Below, piece after piece: positions 50,949-59,089 of a stretch of DNA of 64,000 nt; the stretch's first letter is position 1; the number at the start of each line of letters is the position of its first letter. The stretch is taken from positions 4,309,095-4,373,094 of the forward strand of contig NZ_CP076718.1 of assembly GCF_011682235.2 (NCBI RefSeq). The letters run 5' to 3'. This DNA is from Rhodocaloribacter litoris. GTDB lineage: Bacteria > Bacteroidota > Rhodothermia > Rhodothermales > ISCAR-4553. The notes under the pieces were generated by a model that did not search any database, was not told the origin of the DNA, and was given only the letters and a program-made list of their open reading frames with translations. Position numbers and translations under genes: made by a program.

Positions 50949-52982
50949 ATGGCGAAGACGAAGGCGGCCCGGACGGTGCCGGGCAATGGGAAGGTCGGGC
51001 AGGTGCAGGCGGCCCCGGCCGGTGACCTCGACCTGAAAGCGCTCTTCCGGGCCCTCCTGTTGCCGCGGGTCATCGAAGAGAAACAGTTGCGGTTGATCCG
51101 GCAGGGGCGGCTCTCGAAGTGGTTCAGCGGGTACGGGCAGGAGGCCGTCGCCGTCGGCTGTGCCTGGGCGCTCGAACCCGGCGACGACATCCTGCCGATG
51201 CACCGTAACCTGGGGGTGTGGACCACGCGCGGCGTGCCGCTGCGGCCGCTCTTCTGCCAGCTCATGGGCCGGGCCGGCGGCTTCACGAAAGGGCGCGACC
51301 GGACGTTCCACTTCGGCCTGCCGTCGCATCATCTCTACGGCATGATCTCCCACCTGGCCGCCATGCTTCCGGTCGCCTGCGGGCTGGGGCTGGCCGCCCG
51401 CCTCGACGGGCGCCCCAACGTGGCCCTCGCCTTCGTCGGCGACGGTGCCACCCGTGAGGGCGACTTCCACGAGGCGCTCAACCTGGCTGCCGTCTGGAAG
51501 CTGCCCGTGCTGTTCGTGGTGGAAAACAACGCCTACGGCCTCTCGACGCCCGTGCAGGAGGCCGTCGCCGTCGAAGACATCGCCGACGCGGCGGCGGGCT
51601 ACGGCATGCCGGGCGTCGTCGTCGACGGGAACGACGTGCTGGCCGTCATCGCCGCCGTGCGGCAGGCCGCCGAACGCGCACGACACGGGGAGGGGCCGAC
51701 GTTGCTCGAGATGAAGACGTTCCGCATCCGGGGGCACGAGGAGGCCTCCGGGACGAAGTACGTCCCGCCGGAGCTGATCGCGGCCTGGGCGAAGAAGGAC
51801 CCGGTCGAGCGGTTCACCCGGTACGTGCTCGAGCGCGGCGTGATGACGGAGGCCGAGGTCGAGGCCGTGCGGGCGGAACTGGAGGCCGAGGTCGACGCCG
51901 TGGCCGAGTGGGCGCTGGCACAGCCGCCCGTCGAGAGCACGCCCGAAGCCGAGCGGGCCGACGTTTTCGCACCGGCGTTCGAGGCTTTCGTACCGCCGGC
52001 CGGGTCCTCATCGGAGAAGCGGTTCATCGACGCCATCTCGGAAGCCCTTGCCCAGGCCATGGAACGGGACGAGCGGGTGATCCTCATGGGGCAGGACATC
52101 GCCGAGTACGGCGGGGTGTTCAAGGTCACGGCCGGCTTCGTCGAGCGGTTCGGGAAGGCGCGGGTGCGCAACACCCCGATCATCGAGAGCGGGGCCGTCG
52201 GGGCGGCGATGGGGCTGGCGCTGGCCGGCTACCGCCCGGTCGTCGAGATGCAGTACGCCGACTTCATCTCGTGCGGGTTCAACCAGATCGTGAACAACCT
52301 GGCCACCACCCATTACCGCTGGGGGGCACCGGTCAACGTCACGATCCGGGCGCCGTTCGGGGGCTATATCGGTGCCGGGCCGTTCCACTCGCAGTCGATG
52401 GAGGCCTGGTTCTGCCATGTGCCGGGGCTCAAGGTGGTGGTGCCCGCCACCCCGCAGGACGCCAAGGGGTTGCTCCTGACGGCCATCGAGGAACCGAACC
52501 CGGTCCTGTTCTTCGAGCACAAGTACCTGTATCGCTCGCTCCGGGGCGACGTCACGGAGGCGCCGTTTCACCTGCCGTTCGGGGAGGCCCGGGTGGTGCG
52601 GGAGGGCACGCACGCCACGGTCGTAACCTATGGCCTGGGCGTGCACTGGGCGCTGGAGGAAGCCGAGCACTGGGCCGGTCAGGGCGTGGAGCTGGAGGTG
52701 ATCGACCTGCGCACGCTCGTTCCGTGGGACCGCGAGACGGTGCTGCGTTCGGTGGCGAAGACGAACCGGGTGCTGGTGCTCCACGAAGCCCCCCTCACGG
52801 CCGGCTTCGGCGCGGAGATCGCCGCCCGCATCGCCGAGGAGGCCTTCGAGCACCTGGATGCACCCGTCTTGCGCGTCGGCGCCGAAGACCTGCCGGTGCC
52901 GTTCTCGCCGTCGCTCGAACGAGAGATCTATGCTGCCCGCGTACGGCTGCGGCCGGCCCTCGAACGGCTGCTGGCATACTGA
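50949..52982 (+). CDS. 2-oxoacid dehydrogenase E1, alpha and beta subunits fused
   Basis: A 677-residue single-chain E1. The alpha part (about 25-340) has RLSKWFSGYGQEAVAVG, HRNLGVWTTRG and the ThDP motif GDGATREGDFHEALNLA from residue 164, ending VENNAYG. The beta part starts near 354 (KRFIDAISEALAQAMERDER) and has GQDIAEYGGVFKVTAGF, NTPIIESGAVGAAMGLAL and VLHEAPLTAGFGAEIAARI. It decarboxylates branched-chain 2-oxoacids or pyruvate and passes the acyl group to E2. Genes for E2 and E3 are not adjacent. TACTTTGG at 50912 is near the start but lacks a partner element. Its stop overlaps the next start (TGATG). Confidence 0.92.
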   Translation: MAKTKAARTVPGNGKVGQVQAAPAGDLDLKALFRALLLPRVIEEKQLRLIRQGRLSKWFSGYGQEAVAVGCAWALEPGDDILPMHRNLGVWTTRGVPLRPLFCQLMGRAGGFTKGRDRTFHFGLPSHHLYGMISHLAAMLPVACGLGLAARLDGRPNVALAFVGDGATREGDFHEALNLAAVWKLPVLFVVENNAYGLSTPVQEAVAVEDIADAAAGYGMPGVVVDGNDVLAVIAAVRQAAERARHGEGPTLLEMKTFRIRGHEEASGTKYVPPELIAAWAKKDPVERFTRYVLERGVMTEAEVEAVRAELEAEVDAVAEWALAQPPVESTPEAERADVFAPAFEAFVPPAGSSSEKRFIDAISEALAQAMERDERVILMGQDIAEYGGVFKVTAGFVERFGKARVRNTPIIESGAVGAAMGLALAGYRPVVEMQYADFISCGFNQIVNNLATTHYRWGAPVNVTIRAPFGGYIGAGPFHSQSMEAWFCHVPGLKVVVPATPQDAKGLLLTAIEEPNPVLFFEHKYLYRSLRGDVTEAPFHLPFGEARVVREGTHATVVTYGLGVHWALEEAEHWAGQGVELEVIDLRTLVPWDRETVLRSVAKTNRVLVLHEAPLTAGFGAEIAARIAEEAFEHLDAPVLRVGAEDLPVPFSPSLEREIYAARVRLRPALERLLAY

Positions 52983-53749
52983 TGAAACATCTCGAACCGC
53001 TCAAGCTTTGCCTGGTCTGCGACGACGAGCTCGTCCGGGCGGTGGTGCGGTTGAACTGCCCGTCGCCGCACGAGGTCGTGACGCTGTCGCTGGCCGGGCT
53101 GCTGGATGAGCAGCAACGCCTTTCGGGGCACGGGCAGGCGGTGGTCGCGGCGGCGCGGGAAGCCGACGTGGTGCTGGTCGACTGGCACCTGGCCTCGGCA
53201 CCGGTGATCAACACGCTCTGCTACCAGGTGCGCAAGGAGGTGCGCGCGCCGGTGCTGGCCCTCTGCCGCAACGGCCCGGACGAGCGGGTGGCCGCCATCG
53301 CCGCCGGTGCCGACGACGCCGTGACGCTGCCGCTGCACCTGCCCCTCCTGCAGGCGAAGGTGCTCTCCTACCGGCGCCTGGTCGAGGCGGTGCGGGCGGC
53401 AGCCCCGGTTCCGGGCGACGCCCGCCTGCCGGCTGCCCGCACGTTCGGCCCCTTCCGGCTGGATCGCAGGGCCCACCGCTTCTTTATCCGGGGGCAGGAG
53501 GTGGACCTGACCCCGCGCGAGTTTGCACTGCTCGAATACCTGATTGCCAACGCCGGTACCCTGTGCACCCGCGAGCAGATCCTCGATCATGTGTGGGGGC
53601 TCAGCTTCGACACCGGCACCAACATGGTGGAGGTCTATATGTACTTCCTCCGGCGCAAGCTTGAAGCCTTCCAGCTTTCCGACGTGATCCAGACGGTGCG
53701 GGGACTGGGCTACCGGCTCGTGTTGCCGGAAGAGACCTCCCCGCCCTGA
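52982..53749 (+). CDS. OmpR-family winged-helix regulator with atypical receiver
   Basis: A 255-residue regulator. The N-terminal ~120 residues fold like a receiver: LCLVCDDE holds an acidic pair, and Asp67 in VVLVDWHLAS is the expected acceptor. But the conserved Thr (VLALCRNGP has Cys) and Lys (AVTLPLHLPL has Leu in place of TKP) are lost, so ordinary phosphorylation signalling is doubtful. The C-terminal wHTH (about 150-250) is intact: EVDLTPREFALLEYLIANAG, TREQILDHVWG, VEVYMYFLRRKLE and VRGLGYRLV. It overlaps the E1 gene by one base and may autoregulate that operon. Confidence 0.88.
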   Translation: MKHLEPLKLCLVCDDELVRAVVRLNCPSPHEVVTLSLAGLLDEQQRLSGHGQAVVAAAREADVVLVDWHLASAPVINTLCYQVRKEVRAPVLALCRNGPDERVAAIAAGADDAVTLPLHLPLLQAKVLSYRRLVEAVRAAAPVPGDARLPAARTFGPFRLDRRAHRFFIRGQEVDLTPREFALLEYLIANAGTLCTREQILDHVWGLSFDTGTNMVEVYMYFLRRKLEAFQLSDVIQTVRGLGYRLVLPEETSPP

Positions 53750-53774
53750 GGTACCGGTGCGCCGGCGACGGGGC

Positions 53775-54593
53775 TCAGACGTCCGGGGGCATCCGGAGGG
53801 CCAGGCGGCCTCCGGGCGGCAGGGCACGATAAACGGCCTTCGCATCCTCGGGGGATAGTTTCACCTCGATCCGGCGCGCTGCCCGGGGCAGGCTGCCGTG
53901 CAGGAGCCGGCGGACATCCCGGCTCGTCGTCGCCAGGCGTTCCATGAGCGAGAAGCGGAGCCGCGTCCAGGGGCTGTGCGAGGGCGAGGGGCTGACGTGC
54001 AGCACGAGCCCGCCGTCGAAGTAGAGGGCGAAATGGGGCTCCGTCGTCTCGACGGGCACGTCGAGTGGGGGACGCGACCGGTATTCGGTGGTGTCCCGGG
54101 GGGCCCGCACGACCCGGATCGGTGTGTGCGGGAGGGTGGCCACCGCGTGTTCGAGGGTGAAGAGGCGAGGCCCGCCGGCTTCGGGAAAGCCCCGCACGGC
54201 CAGGGCGCGGCCGAGGCGTACGTCGCGGAGGGAGCAGACCCGGACGGGCACCCCCGCGATCTCGATCTGAAGCGTGCGTTCCACCAGGTCGAGGGAGAGG
54301 CCGATCTGGTTCTGGTCGGCCAGGGCGAGGCGTGCCGCGAGGAAGGCTTCCAGGGTGCGCAGCGAGTCGAGGGTTCGGGCCGGTACGGTTGCCCCGGGTG
54401 CGTCGTCGGGGGCCTGCACGCGGGTTGCGGCGGGGGGCGGCTCGCGCAGCAGGCCGAGTACCGGAAGTACCACCGTGATCGTGACGACCGGCAGCAGCAC
54501 CCCCAGCATCGCGCCCCAGAACGGGCAGTGGCCGGGACGGTCGAGCCGCAGGGTTCGACCGGCCTGTTGCAGGCGGGTCAGGAGGGAAGGCAT
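53775..54593 (-). CDS. single-span membrane protein of unknown function
   Basis: A 272-residue protein with a short cytosolic N-terminus, one membrane helix (WGAMLGVLLPVVTITVVLPVLGLL, about 26-49) and an extracytoplasmic domain. The latter has LGLSLDLVERTLQIEIAGVPVRVCSLRD and YFDGGLVLHVSPSPSH. No known domain is recognised. It lies 19 bases after an L,D-transpeptidase gene and is the last gene of that minus-strand run, so an envelope role is likely. Confidence 0.65.
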   Translation of the reverse strand: MPSLLTRLQQAGRTLRLDRPGHCPFWGAMLGVLLPVVTITVVLPVLGLLREPPPAATRVQAPDDAPGATVPARTLDSLRTLEAFLAARLALADQNQIGLSLDLVERTLQIEIAGVPVRVCSLRDVRLGRALAVRGFPEAGGPRLFTLEHAVATLPHTPIRVVRAPRDTTEYRSRPPLDVPVETTEPHFALYFDGGLVLHVSPSPSHSPWTRLRFSLMERLATTSRDVRRLLHGSLPRAARRIEVKLSPEDAKAVYRALPPGGRLALRMPPDV

Positions 54594-54612
54594 GGCGGAT
54601 GGCCCGGGTGGG

Positions 54613-55374
54613 CTAGTAGATGAAGACGGGGGCCCCGAGGCGCAGGGCCAGGTAGACGGCGCGCAGGTCGTCGTCGCCGAGGCGGATGCAGCCGTGCGTG
54701 ACGGGCAGGCCGAGCAGGCGCTGGTAGAGGGTGCCGTGGATGAGGTAGCCCTGGCCCAGGGCGAGGGCGTAATCGCCGAGGACGCCGCGTTCGTAGCGCT
54801 CCGGCGCTCCGGGCGGGGGAACGGGGCGTCCTTCCTCGACGAAGGCCCAGTCCGGCTTGCGCCAGACGGGGTTTTCCATTTTGCCCAGAATCTTGAAGGC
54901 ACCGCGCGGGGTGAAGAAGGTCCAGGTCTGGTCGGTCGCTCCCTCCAGGCGTACGTAGCTGCCGGTCGAGCACAGCCCTTCACGGAGCAGGCCGGTTCCC
55001 TGCCGGAGCCAGAACCTGTTTTCGGTGGTACTGACGACCAGGTAGGGCTGGCGTGGAATCCGGGCGTTCAGCCGTGCTTCGAGCCGGCGGATGCCCTGCC
55101 GGTGCTGGCGTGCCGCCTGCTGCGCCTCGGCCCCTCCGAGGACCGGGCCGGCGGGTTCCCGGTGCGGGAGGAGCGCCAGCAGGCCTTCCTGCAGGTCCCG
55201 TGCGCCCAGTCCCACGAGCAGGGCCAGCAGGAGGCCGAGCAGCCCGCCGGCCAGGGCGGGGCGCAGGCGGGAGCCCTTGCGGGGTAGGCTGGTCCCGGCT
55301 GTTGTCTCCTTCGCCGGGGCCGTGGTGCCCGGGGCTGGTACGGGCATGGCGGGGGGGAAGAGCGCAAGCGTCAT
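54613..55374 (-). CDS. L,D-transpeptidase (YkuD domain), membrane-anchored
   Basis: A 253-residue YkuD-family enzyme. A cytosolic start is followed by one membrane helix (about 40-57) and the catalytic domain: QPYLVVSTTENRFWLRQG, WTFFTPRGAFKILGKMENPVW, and the active site GYLIHGTLYQRLLGLPVTHGCIRLGDDD with Cys229. It would form 3-3 crosslinks or attach proteins to peptidoglycan. The ATG at 55374 overlaps the stop of the second transpeptidase gene. Confidence 0.88.
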   Translation of the reverse strand: MTLALFPPAMPVPAPGTTAPAKETTAGTSLPRKGSRLRPALAGGLLGLLLALLVGLGARDLQEGLLALLPHREPAGPVLGGAEAQQAARQHRQGIRRLEARLNARIPRQPYLVVSTTENRFWLRQGTGLLREGLCSTGSYVRLEGATDQTWTFFTPRGAFKILGKMENPVWRKPDWAFVEEGRPVPPPGAPERYERGVLGDYALALGQGYLIHGTLYQRLLGLPVTHGCIRLGDDDLRAVYLALRLGAPVFIY

Positions 55375-56558
55375 GGCAGGTTGCCGGCCGAGGGGCGGCC
55401 GGCGGCCGGGAAGTGGCCGGGCGGAGGGGCGCCGATGCGGGCAAAGGCGGGCACCTCCAGGGCCCCGACGATGGTGACGGGGGTGCCGGTGGGGACGAGC
55501 TCGAAGAGGCGCTCCATGTCGGCGTTGGCGAGGGCGATGCAGCCGCGCGTCCAGTCGGCCCCGCGGCCGCCTTCCCCGTGGATTTCGATGTTGCCGCCGA
55601 TGCGGGCATGCGGGGGCAGGGTGCCACGCCGGCGCGCTTCGAGGAAACGCTGCCGGTCTGCCGCGTTCGGATAGTCGAGGTCCAGCGCCCGGTGGTAGAT
55701 CGTCTCTCCCGCCCCGCGTTTCCGGACGACGCGGTACTGCCCTTCAGGGGTCGAGAGGTCGCCTTCGTGCCGTTTGGGGCCCATCCAGTTGGGGCCCAGT
55801 TCGGCGTCGAAGGTATGGCGGAGGCGACCGGCCTCGTAGAGATACAGGCGGTGCGCCATCTTGTCGACGACGATCGCCGGAGCGCGGTGCCGTGCCGACC
55901 AGGCGACGGTGTCGTCGTGCCAGCGTCGCCACAGCGGCAGCCGGGCCAGGTACTGCGTGACGGTCTGTTCGAGCGCCTGGCCGACCTGTTGCACGACGGC
56001 CTGTGCGGCAGCGGCGGCCTCGGCGGCTGCCAGGAAGTCTTTCCGTTCGAGGGCGGCCTCGCCCCGGACGAGCCGTGCGTGTGCGGTGGCCAGGGTCGTT
56101 TGCCAGCGCGGGCGATGCGAGAGCCGGCTCAGGCCGGCCTGCAGCGAGTCGAGCTGGTCCCGCAGCAGCGCCAGGGTGAGCGTGGCATGCCAGGCCAGCG
56201 AGTCCCGGGCGTGGCGGGCACGGCGGGTGGCCGCTTCGCCCAGGCGGGCCGCCTCACCGGCAGCCTGACGGGCCGCGTCGTAGTTCCGCAGGATGAACCA
56301 GCGCCGGTTTTCCTGTTGCCAGTGCCGGAGGGCTTCCTGCCAGCGTGCCTGGGCCTGCTGCCAGGGTTCGGGGGCGTACCGTTCCGCCTCGGTTGCCCGG
56401 GCCTGGCCGAGTGCCTGTCGCGCCGTTTCGAAGGCCGCGACGGGCGCCGTGTCGGCCAGCGTGTAGGCAAGCAGGCCCAGCAGGCCCGGCAGCAACAGCA
56501 GTCCGGCTATCCAGCGCCGGCGACCGGAGGCCGGGCGGGCCGCACGTCGAAGCCGCAT
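55371..56558 (-). CDS. L,D-transpeptidase with long helical stalk
   Basis: A 395-residue protein. An Arg-rich N-terminus and one membrane helix (WIAGLLLLPGLLGLLAYTLA, about 16-36) lead to a long Ala/Gln/Arg-rich helical region (about 40-220), likely a periplasmic coiled-coil stalk. The YkuD domain follows: AIVVDKMAHRLYLYEAGRL, GDLSTPEGQYRVVRKRG, and GNIEIHGEGGRGADWTRGCIALAN with Cys340. The two transpeptidases of this operon differ in their active-site surroundings, so they are not simple duplicates. The ATG at 56558 was preferred to an upstream in-frame TTG (56636). Confidence 0.87.
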   Translation of the reverse strand: MRLRRAARPASGRRRWIAGLLLLPGLLGLLAYTLADTAPVAAFETARQALGQARATEAERYAPEPWQQAQARWQEALRHWQQENRRWFILRNYDAARQAAGEAARLGEAATRRARHARDSLAWHATLTLALLRDQLDSLQAGLSRLSHRPRWQTTLATAHARLVRGEAALERKDFLAAAEAAAAAQAVVQQVGQALEQTVTQYLARLPLWRRWHDDTVAWSARHRAPAIVVDKMAHRLYLYEAGRLRHTFDAELGPNWMGPKRHEGDLSTPEGQYRVVRKRGAGETIYHRALDLDYPNAADRQRFLEARRRGTLPPHARIGGNIEIHGEGGRGADWTRGCIALANADMERLFELVPTGTPVTIVGALEVPAFARIGAPPPGHFPAAGRPSAGNLP

Positions 56559-56726
56559 GGCGGGCGGGGCAGAGGTTCCTGTTGACGGGGAGGGTGAGGC
56601 CGGCGGTGTGCGGCGGGTGCGGGAGGCATCCGGCAAAACCCGGCCCGCGAGGTACGTCCGGTCATGGCCGGGGCGTGCTCGCGGGCCGGGTCGCCTTGCT
56701 GCCTCGGAACCCTTTTCAGTGTTCTG

Positions 56727-57329
56727 TCAGCTGCGGGTACCGGCTTGCTTGGCGATGGCGGTGTTCAGCTCCTGGATGAGCAGGTTCGCTTTCTCAAGCG
56801 CCGTGGCGGCCAGGTCGCGGGCCTCGAGGATCTTTCCGTTCTCCAGCGCCGTGGTGGCCTGGTCGAGCGTCTGCGAGGCGTTGTTGCGGTCTGTCTGGAT
56901 GGAGACCAGGGCCATGGTCCCTTCCTTGCCGCGCGGCGCCTTCGCCAGCAGGTCCTGCACCTGCGTCAGGGCCTGCCGGGCCTCTGCGATCAGGCGCTCC
57001 GCCTCGGCCCGCATGGCCTCCTTCTGCGTGGCCGCCTGGGCCTCGGCCGCCGTCTGCGTCACGAACTGCAGCAGCCGTTCGGCGCGGCTGTAGTCGCGCG
57101 TCAGGGCGAACCGGGATTTCTGGGTTTCGATCTCTGTCTGGGCCGCGGCCAGCGAGTCCTGGAGTGCCTGGTACAGGTCGGCCACGTACAGGTTGGCTTC
57201 GGCTTCGGCCGCCGCCTGAAGCGCTGCCTGGGCGGTGTCCAGCTGTTGCTGCGGCACCTGCGCGCAGCCCGTCAGCACAACGGCCAGGAGAAAAAGCCCG
57301 GCAAGGGCCTGGAAACGGTTCGTCTTCAT
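56727..57329 (-). CDS. DUF4398-like helical lipoprotein
   Basis: A 200-residue lipoprotein. The signal LFLLAVVLTGCAQ has a clean lipobox (LTGC). The mature part is almost wholly helical, with Ala/Gln/Glu/Leu heptad-like patterns (AALQAAAEAEANLYVADLYQ, TRDYSRAERLLQFVTQTAAE), resembling DUF4398. It comes 168 bases before the stalked transpeptidase gene on the same strand. It does not end in Lys, so it is not an obvious Braun-lipoprotein equivalent. It could be a substrate or spacer in wall-membrane linkage (inference). Confidence 0.8.
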   Translation of the reverse strand: MKTNRFQALAGLFLLAVVLTGCAQVPQQQLDTAQAALQAAAEAEANLYVADLYQALQDSLAAAQTEIETQKSRFALTRDYSRAERLLQFVTQTAAEAQAATQKEAMRAEAERLIAEARQALTQVQDLLAKAPRGKEGTMALVSIQTDRNNASQTLDQATTALENGKILEARDLAATALEKANLLIQELNTAIAKQAGTRS

Positions 57330-57509
57330 GGTCGTTCGTGGTGGGATTCGTTATGTTTTTTTGTCGCTTTCTTGGACCGGCCCGTATGGCCTGTCTATGA
57401 AACGTAAATTGTGAAAACCGCGCTCTTCGTGCATAAAAGCAAGATTTAAAAGAGGCCATTGCTCCATTAAAATGTGCTTAAGGATTCTTCATGCTCGCTT
57501 CATTGGAGG

Positions 57510-57671
57510 TCAGATGAAAAAGGGCAGGAGCAAGAAGTAGATCAGGGCGACGGCCAGCATGCCCATGAAGAAGTAGAAGGCCAGGCGGGCCCCCCGGTCT
57601 TCGCCGGTGGAGGGTTGCCGCGACGAGGAGGCCGGGGAGACGGAAGCCGGAGACGTTTTGATGGTTTTCAT
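57510..57671 (-). CDS. 53-residue single-span membrane protein
   Basis: A short open frame of 53 codons, ATG at 57669-57671, stop TGA at 57510-57512. It has a basic/Ser/Pro-rich start (MKTIKTSPASVSPASSSRQP), an acidic turn (GEDRGAR), and one C-terminal membrane helix (LAFYFFMGMLAVALIYFLLL) ending PFFI. The charge pattern is that of a real small membrane protein. It lies about 180 bases upstream of the lipoprotein gene on the same strand. Function unknown. Confidence 0.65.
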   Translation of the reverse strand: MKTIKTSPASVSPASSSRQPSTGEDRGARLAFYFFMGMLAVALIYFLLLPFFI

Positions 57672-57877
57672 AGGGATATACCACACGTATCAAGGTTCTT
57701 GAGGCGGAGATGCCGGACCATCCCGGCGGCCGGGGCGCAGGACGTCACAGGCCGGCATCCGGGGAGGGAGAAGATGTGCCGGGCCACACCGGCCCGCCGG
57801 GCAAAGCCGTGAAACGGTGGTGTGGATGCCGGCGACGGCCCGTCACGCCGCAGGGGCGCCCGGGTCCGTGCCGGGGG

Positions 57878-58294
57878 TCATAGCCTCAGGACGTGCAGGA
57901 GAAGGAAGCGAGGGGAGAGCGGCGGGGGCACAGCCGGAGACCGCGCCGATCCGGCAAGGGGATCCGGGGGGCGCCGGTGGGCCGGCCGGTCGCGCTTCGC
58001 CTGCCCGGACGGATCCGCCGCCTCCGGCGCGGGGACGACCTGGACGGGCGTGCTGCCGGCCTGCACGAACGGCGAGAGCACGAAGTCCGTCGCAACCAGA
58101 TCCCGGGAAGGGGCCGGGAGATCGGTCCGGCCGGCGGTATCCTCCCGGAAGGAGGGGGGGACCGGCCGGGAAGCCTCCGGCGCCCGTGGCGTACCCCACC
58201 GGACGACGCCCGCCAGGAGGAGCACCGCCAGCAAGAGGTGGCCGGTACCGGTCACCCGGTGGCTTCCCTTCAGGAAATTCCGGGAGGCAGACAT
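57878..58294 (-). CDS. possible small membrane-anchored protein
   Basis: A 138-residue frame with an N-terminal helix (TGHLLLAVLLLAGVVRWG) and a Pro/Arg/Ala-rich remainder including DLVATDFVLSPFVQAGSTPV. The C-terminal third is low in complexity and may not be genuine. The ATG at 58294 was preferred to a GTG at 58309. No family is recognised, and the reading frame has support only from the hydrophobic segment and its position upstream of other minus-strand envelope genes. Confidence 0.4.
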   Translation of the reverse strand: MSASRNFLKGSHRVTGTGHLLLAVLLLAGVVRWGTPRAPEASRPVPPSFREDTAGRTDLPAPSRDLVATDFVLSPFVQAGSTPVQVVPAPEAADPSGQAKRDRPAHRRPPDPLAGSARSPAVPPPLSPRFLLLHVLRL

Positions 58295-58484
58295 GAGGCG
58301 ACAAGCCACGGTCGGCGAAGATGGCGAGAGACGCCTTCTCTAACGCAGCAGGTCGAAAGGGTTTCTGCCGGTTGAAGAAAAAACGGGGTGCACGCCGGGG
58401 GTTCGCAAAAAGCTCGAAGAAACGGCCACCCCGAATGCGTATCTTCCCGGCGCCGGAGACCGTTCAACAGCACACGTGCCTACG

Positions 58485-58964
58485 ATGCCAGAGACCGACA
58501 CCATGCCCGGGGTGGGGCAGATCGCCCCGGATTTCGAGGGGAAAACCCAGCACGGCAAGACCGTTCGCCTGTCCGACTTTCGCGGGAAGAAGGTCGCCCT
58601 GTATTTTTACCCCAAGGATGACACCCCGGGCTGCACCCGGCAGGCGTGTAACCTCCGGGACCACTTCGCGGCCCTGCAGGAGGCCGGGGTCGTGGTGCTC
58701 GGCGTCTCCGCCGACGACGTGGCCTCGCACGAGCGGTTCGCCGGGAAGTACGACCTGCCGTTTCCGCTCGTGGCCGACCCCGAGCACCGCATCCTCGAAG
58801 CCTATGGCGTCTGGGGCGAGCGCACCCTCTACGGGCGCAAGTTCATGGGGACCCGGCGCACGACGTTCCTGATCGACGAGGACGGAAAGATCGTCCACGT
58901 CTTCAAACGGCCGAAGGTGGACGAGCATGCCCGGGAGATCCTCGAAGCGTTCGGGCTTGCCTGA
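58485..58964 (+). CDS. bcp: peroxiredoxin, Bcp/PrxQ type
   Basis: A 159-residue thiol peroxidase that reduces hydrogen peroxide and organic peroxides in the cytoplasm. The active site is YFYPKDDTPGCTRQACNLRD, with the peroxidatic Cys and a second Cys five residues later as in E. coli Bcp. VLGVSADDVASHERFAGKYD and RTTFLIDEDGKI are family-like. ATGs at 58485 and 58503 and a GTG at 58476 are in frame; 58485 was chosen. Confidence 0.92.
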   Translation: MPETDTMPGVGQIAPDFEGKTQHGKTVRLSDFRGKKVALYFYPKDDTPGCTRQACNLRDHFAALQEAGVVVLGVSADDVASHERFAGKYDLPFPLVADPEHRILEAYGVWGERTLYGRKFMGTRRTTFLIDEDGKIVHVFKRPKVDEHAREILEAFGLA

Positions 58965-59089
58965 TCGCGGGAAACGGTCGTACCGGGAGGCGCGGCCGGG
59001 CCTTGTCCGCGCGGGGGAGTCCTTCCCCCGCCGGTCGCCGGGGGCTTCTCGCCCGGGTTTCTGAAAGTCCCACGCATGTCACGCAAACC

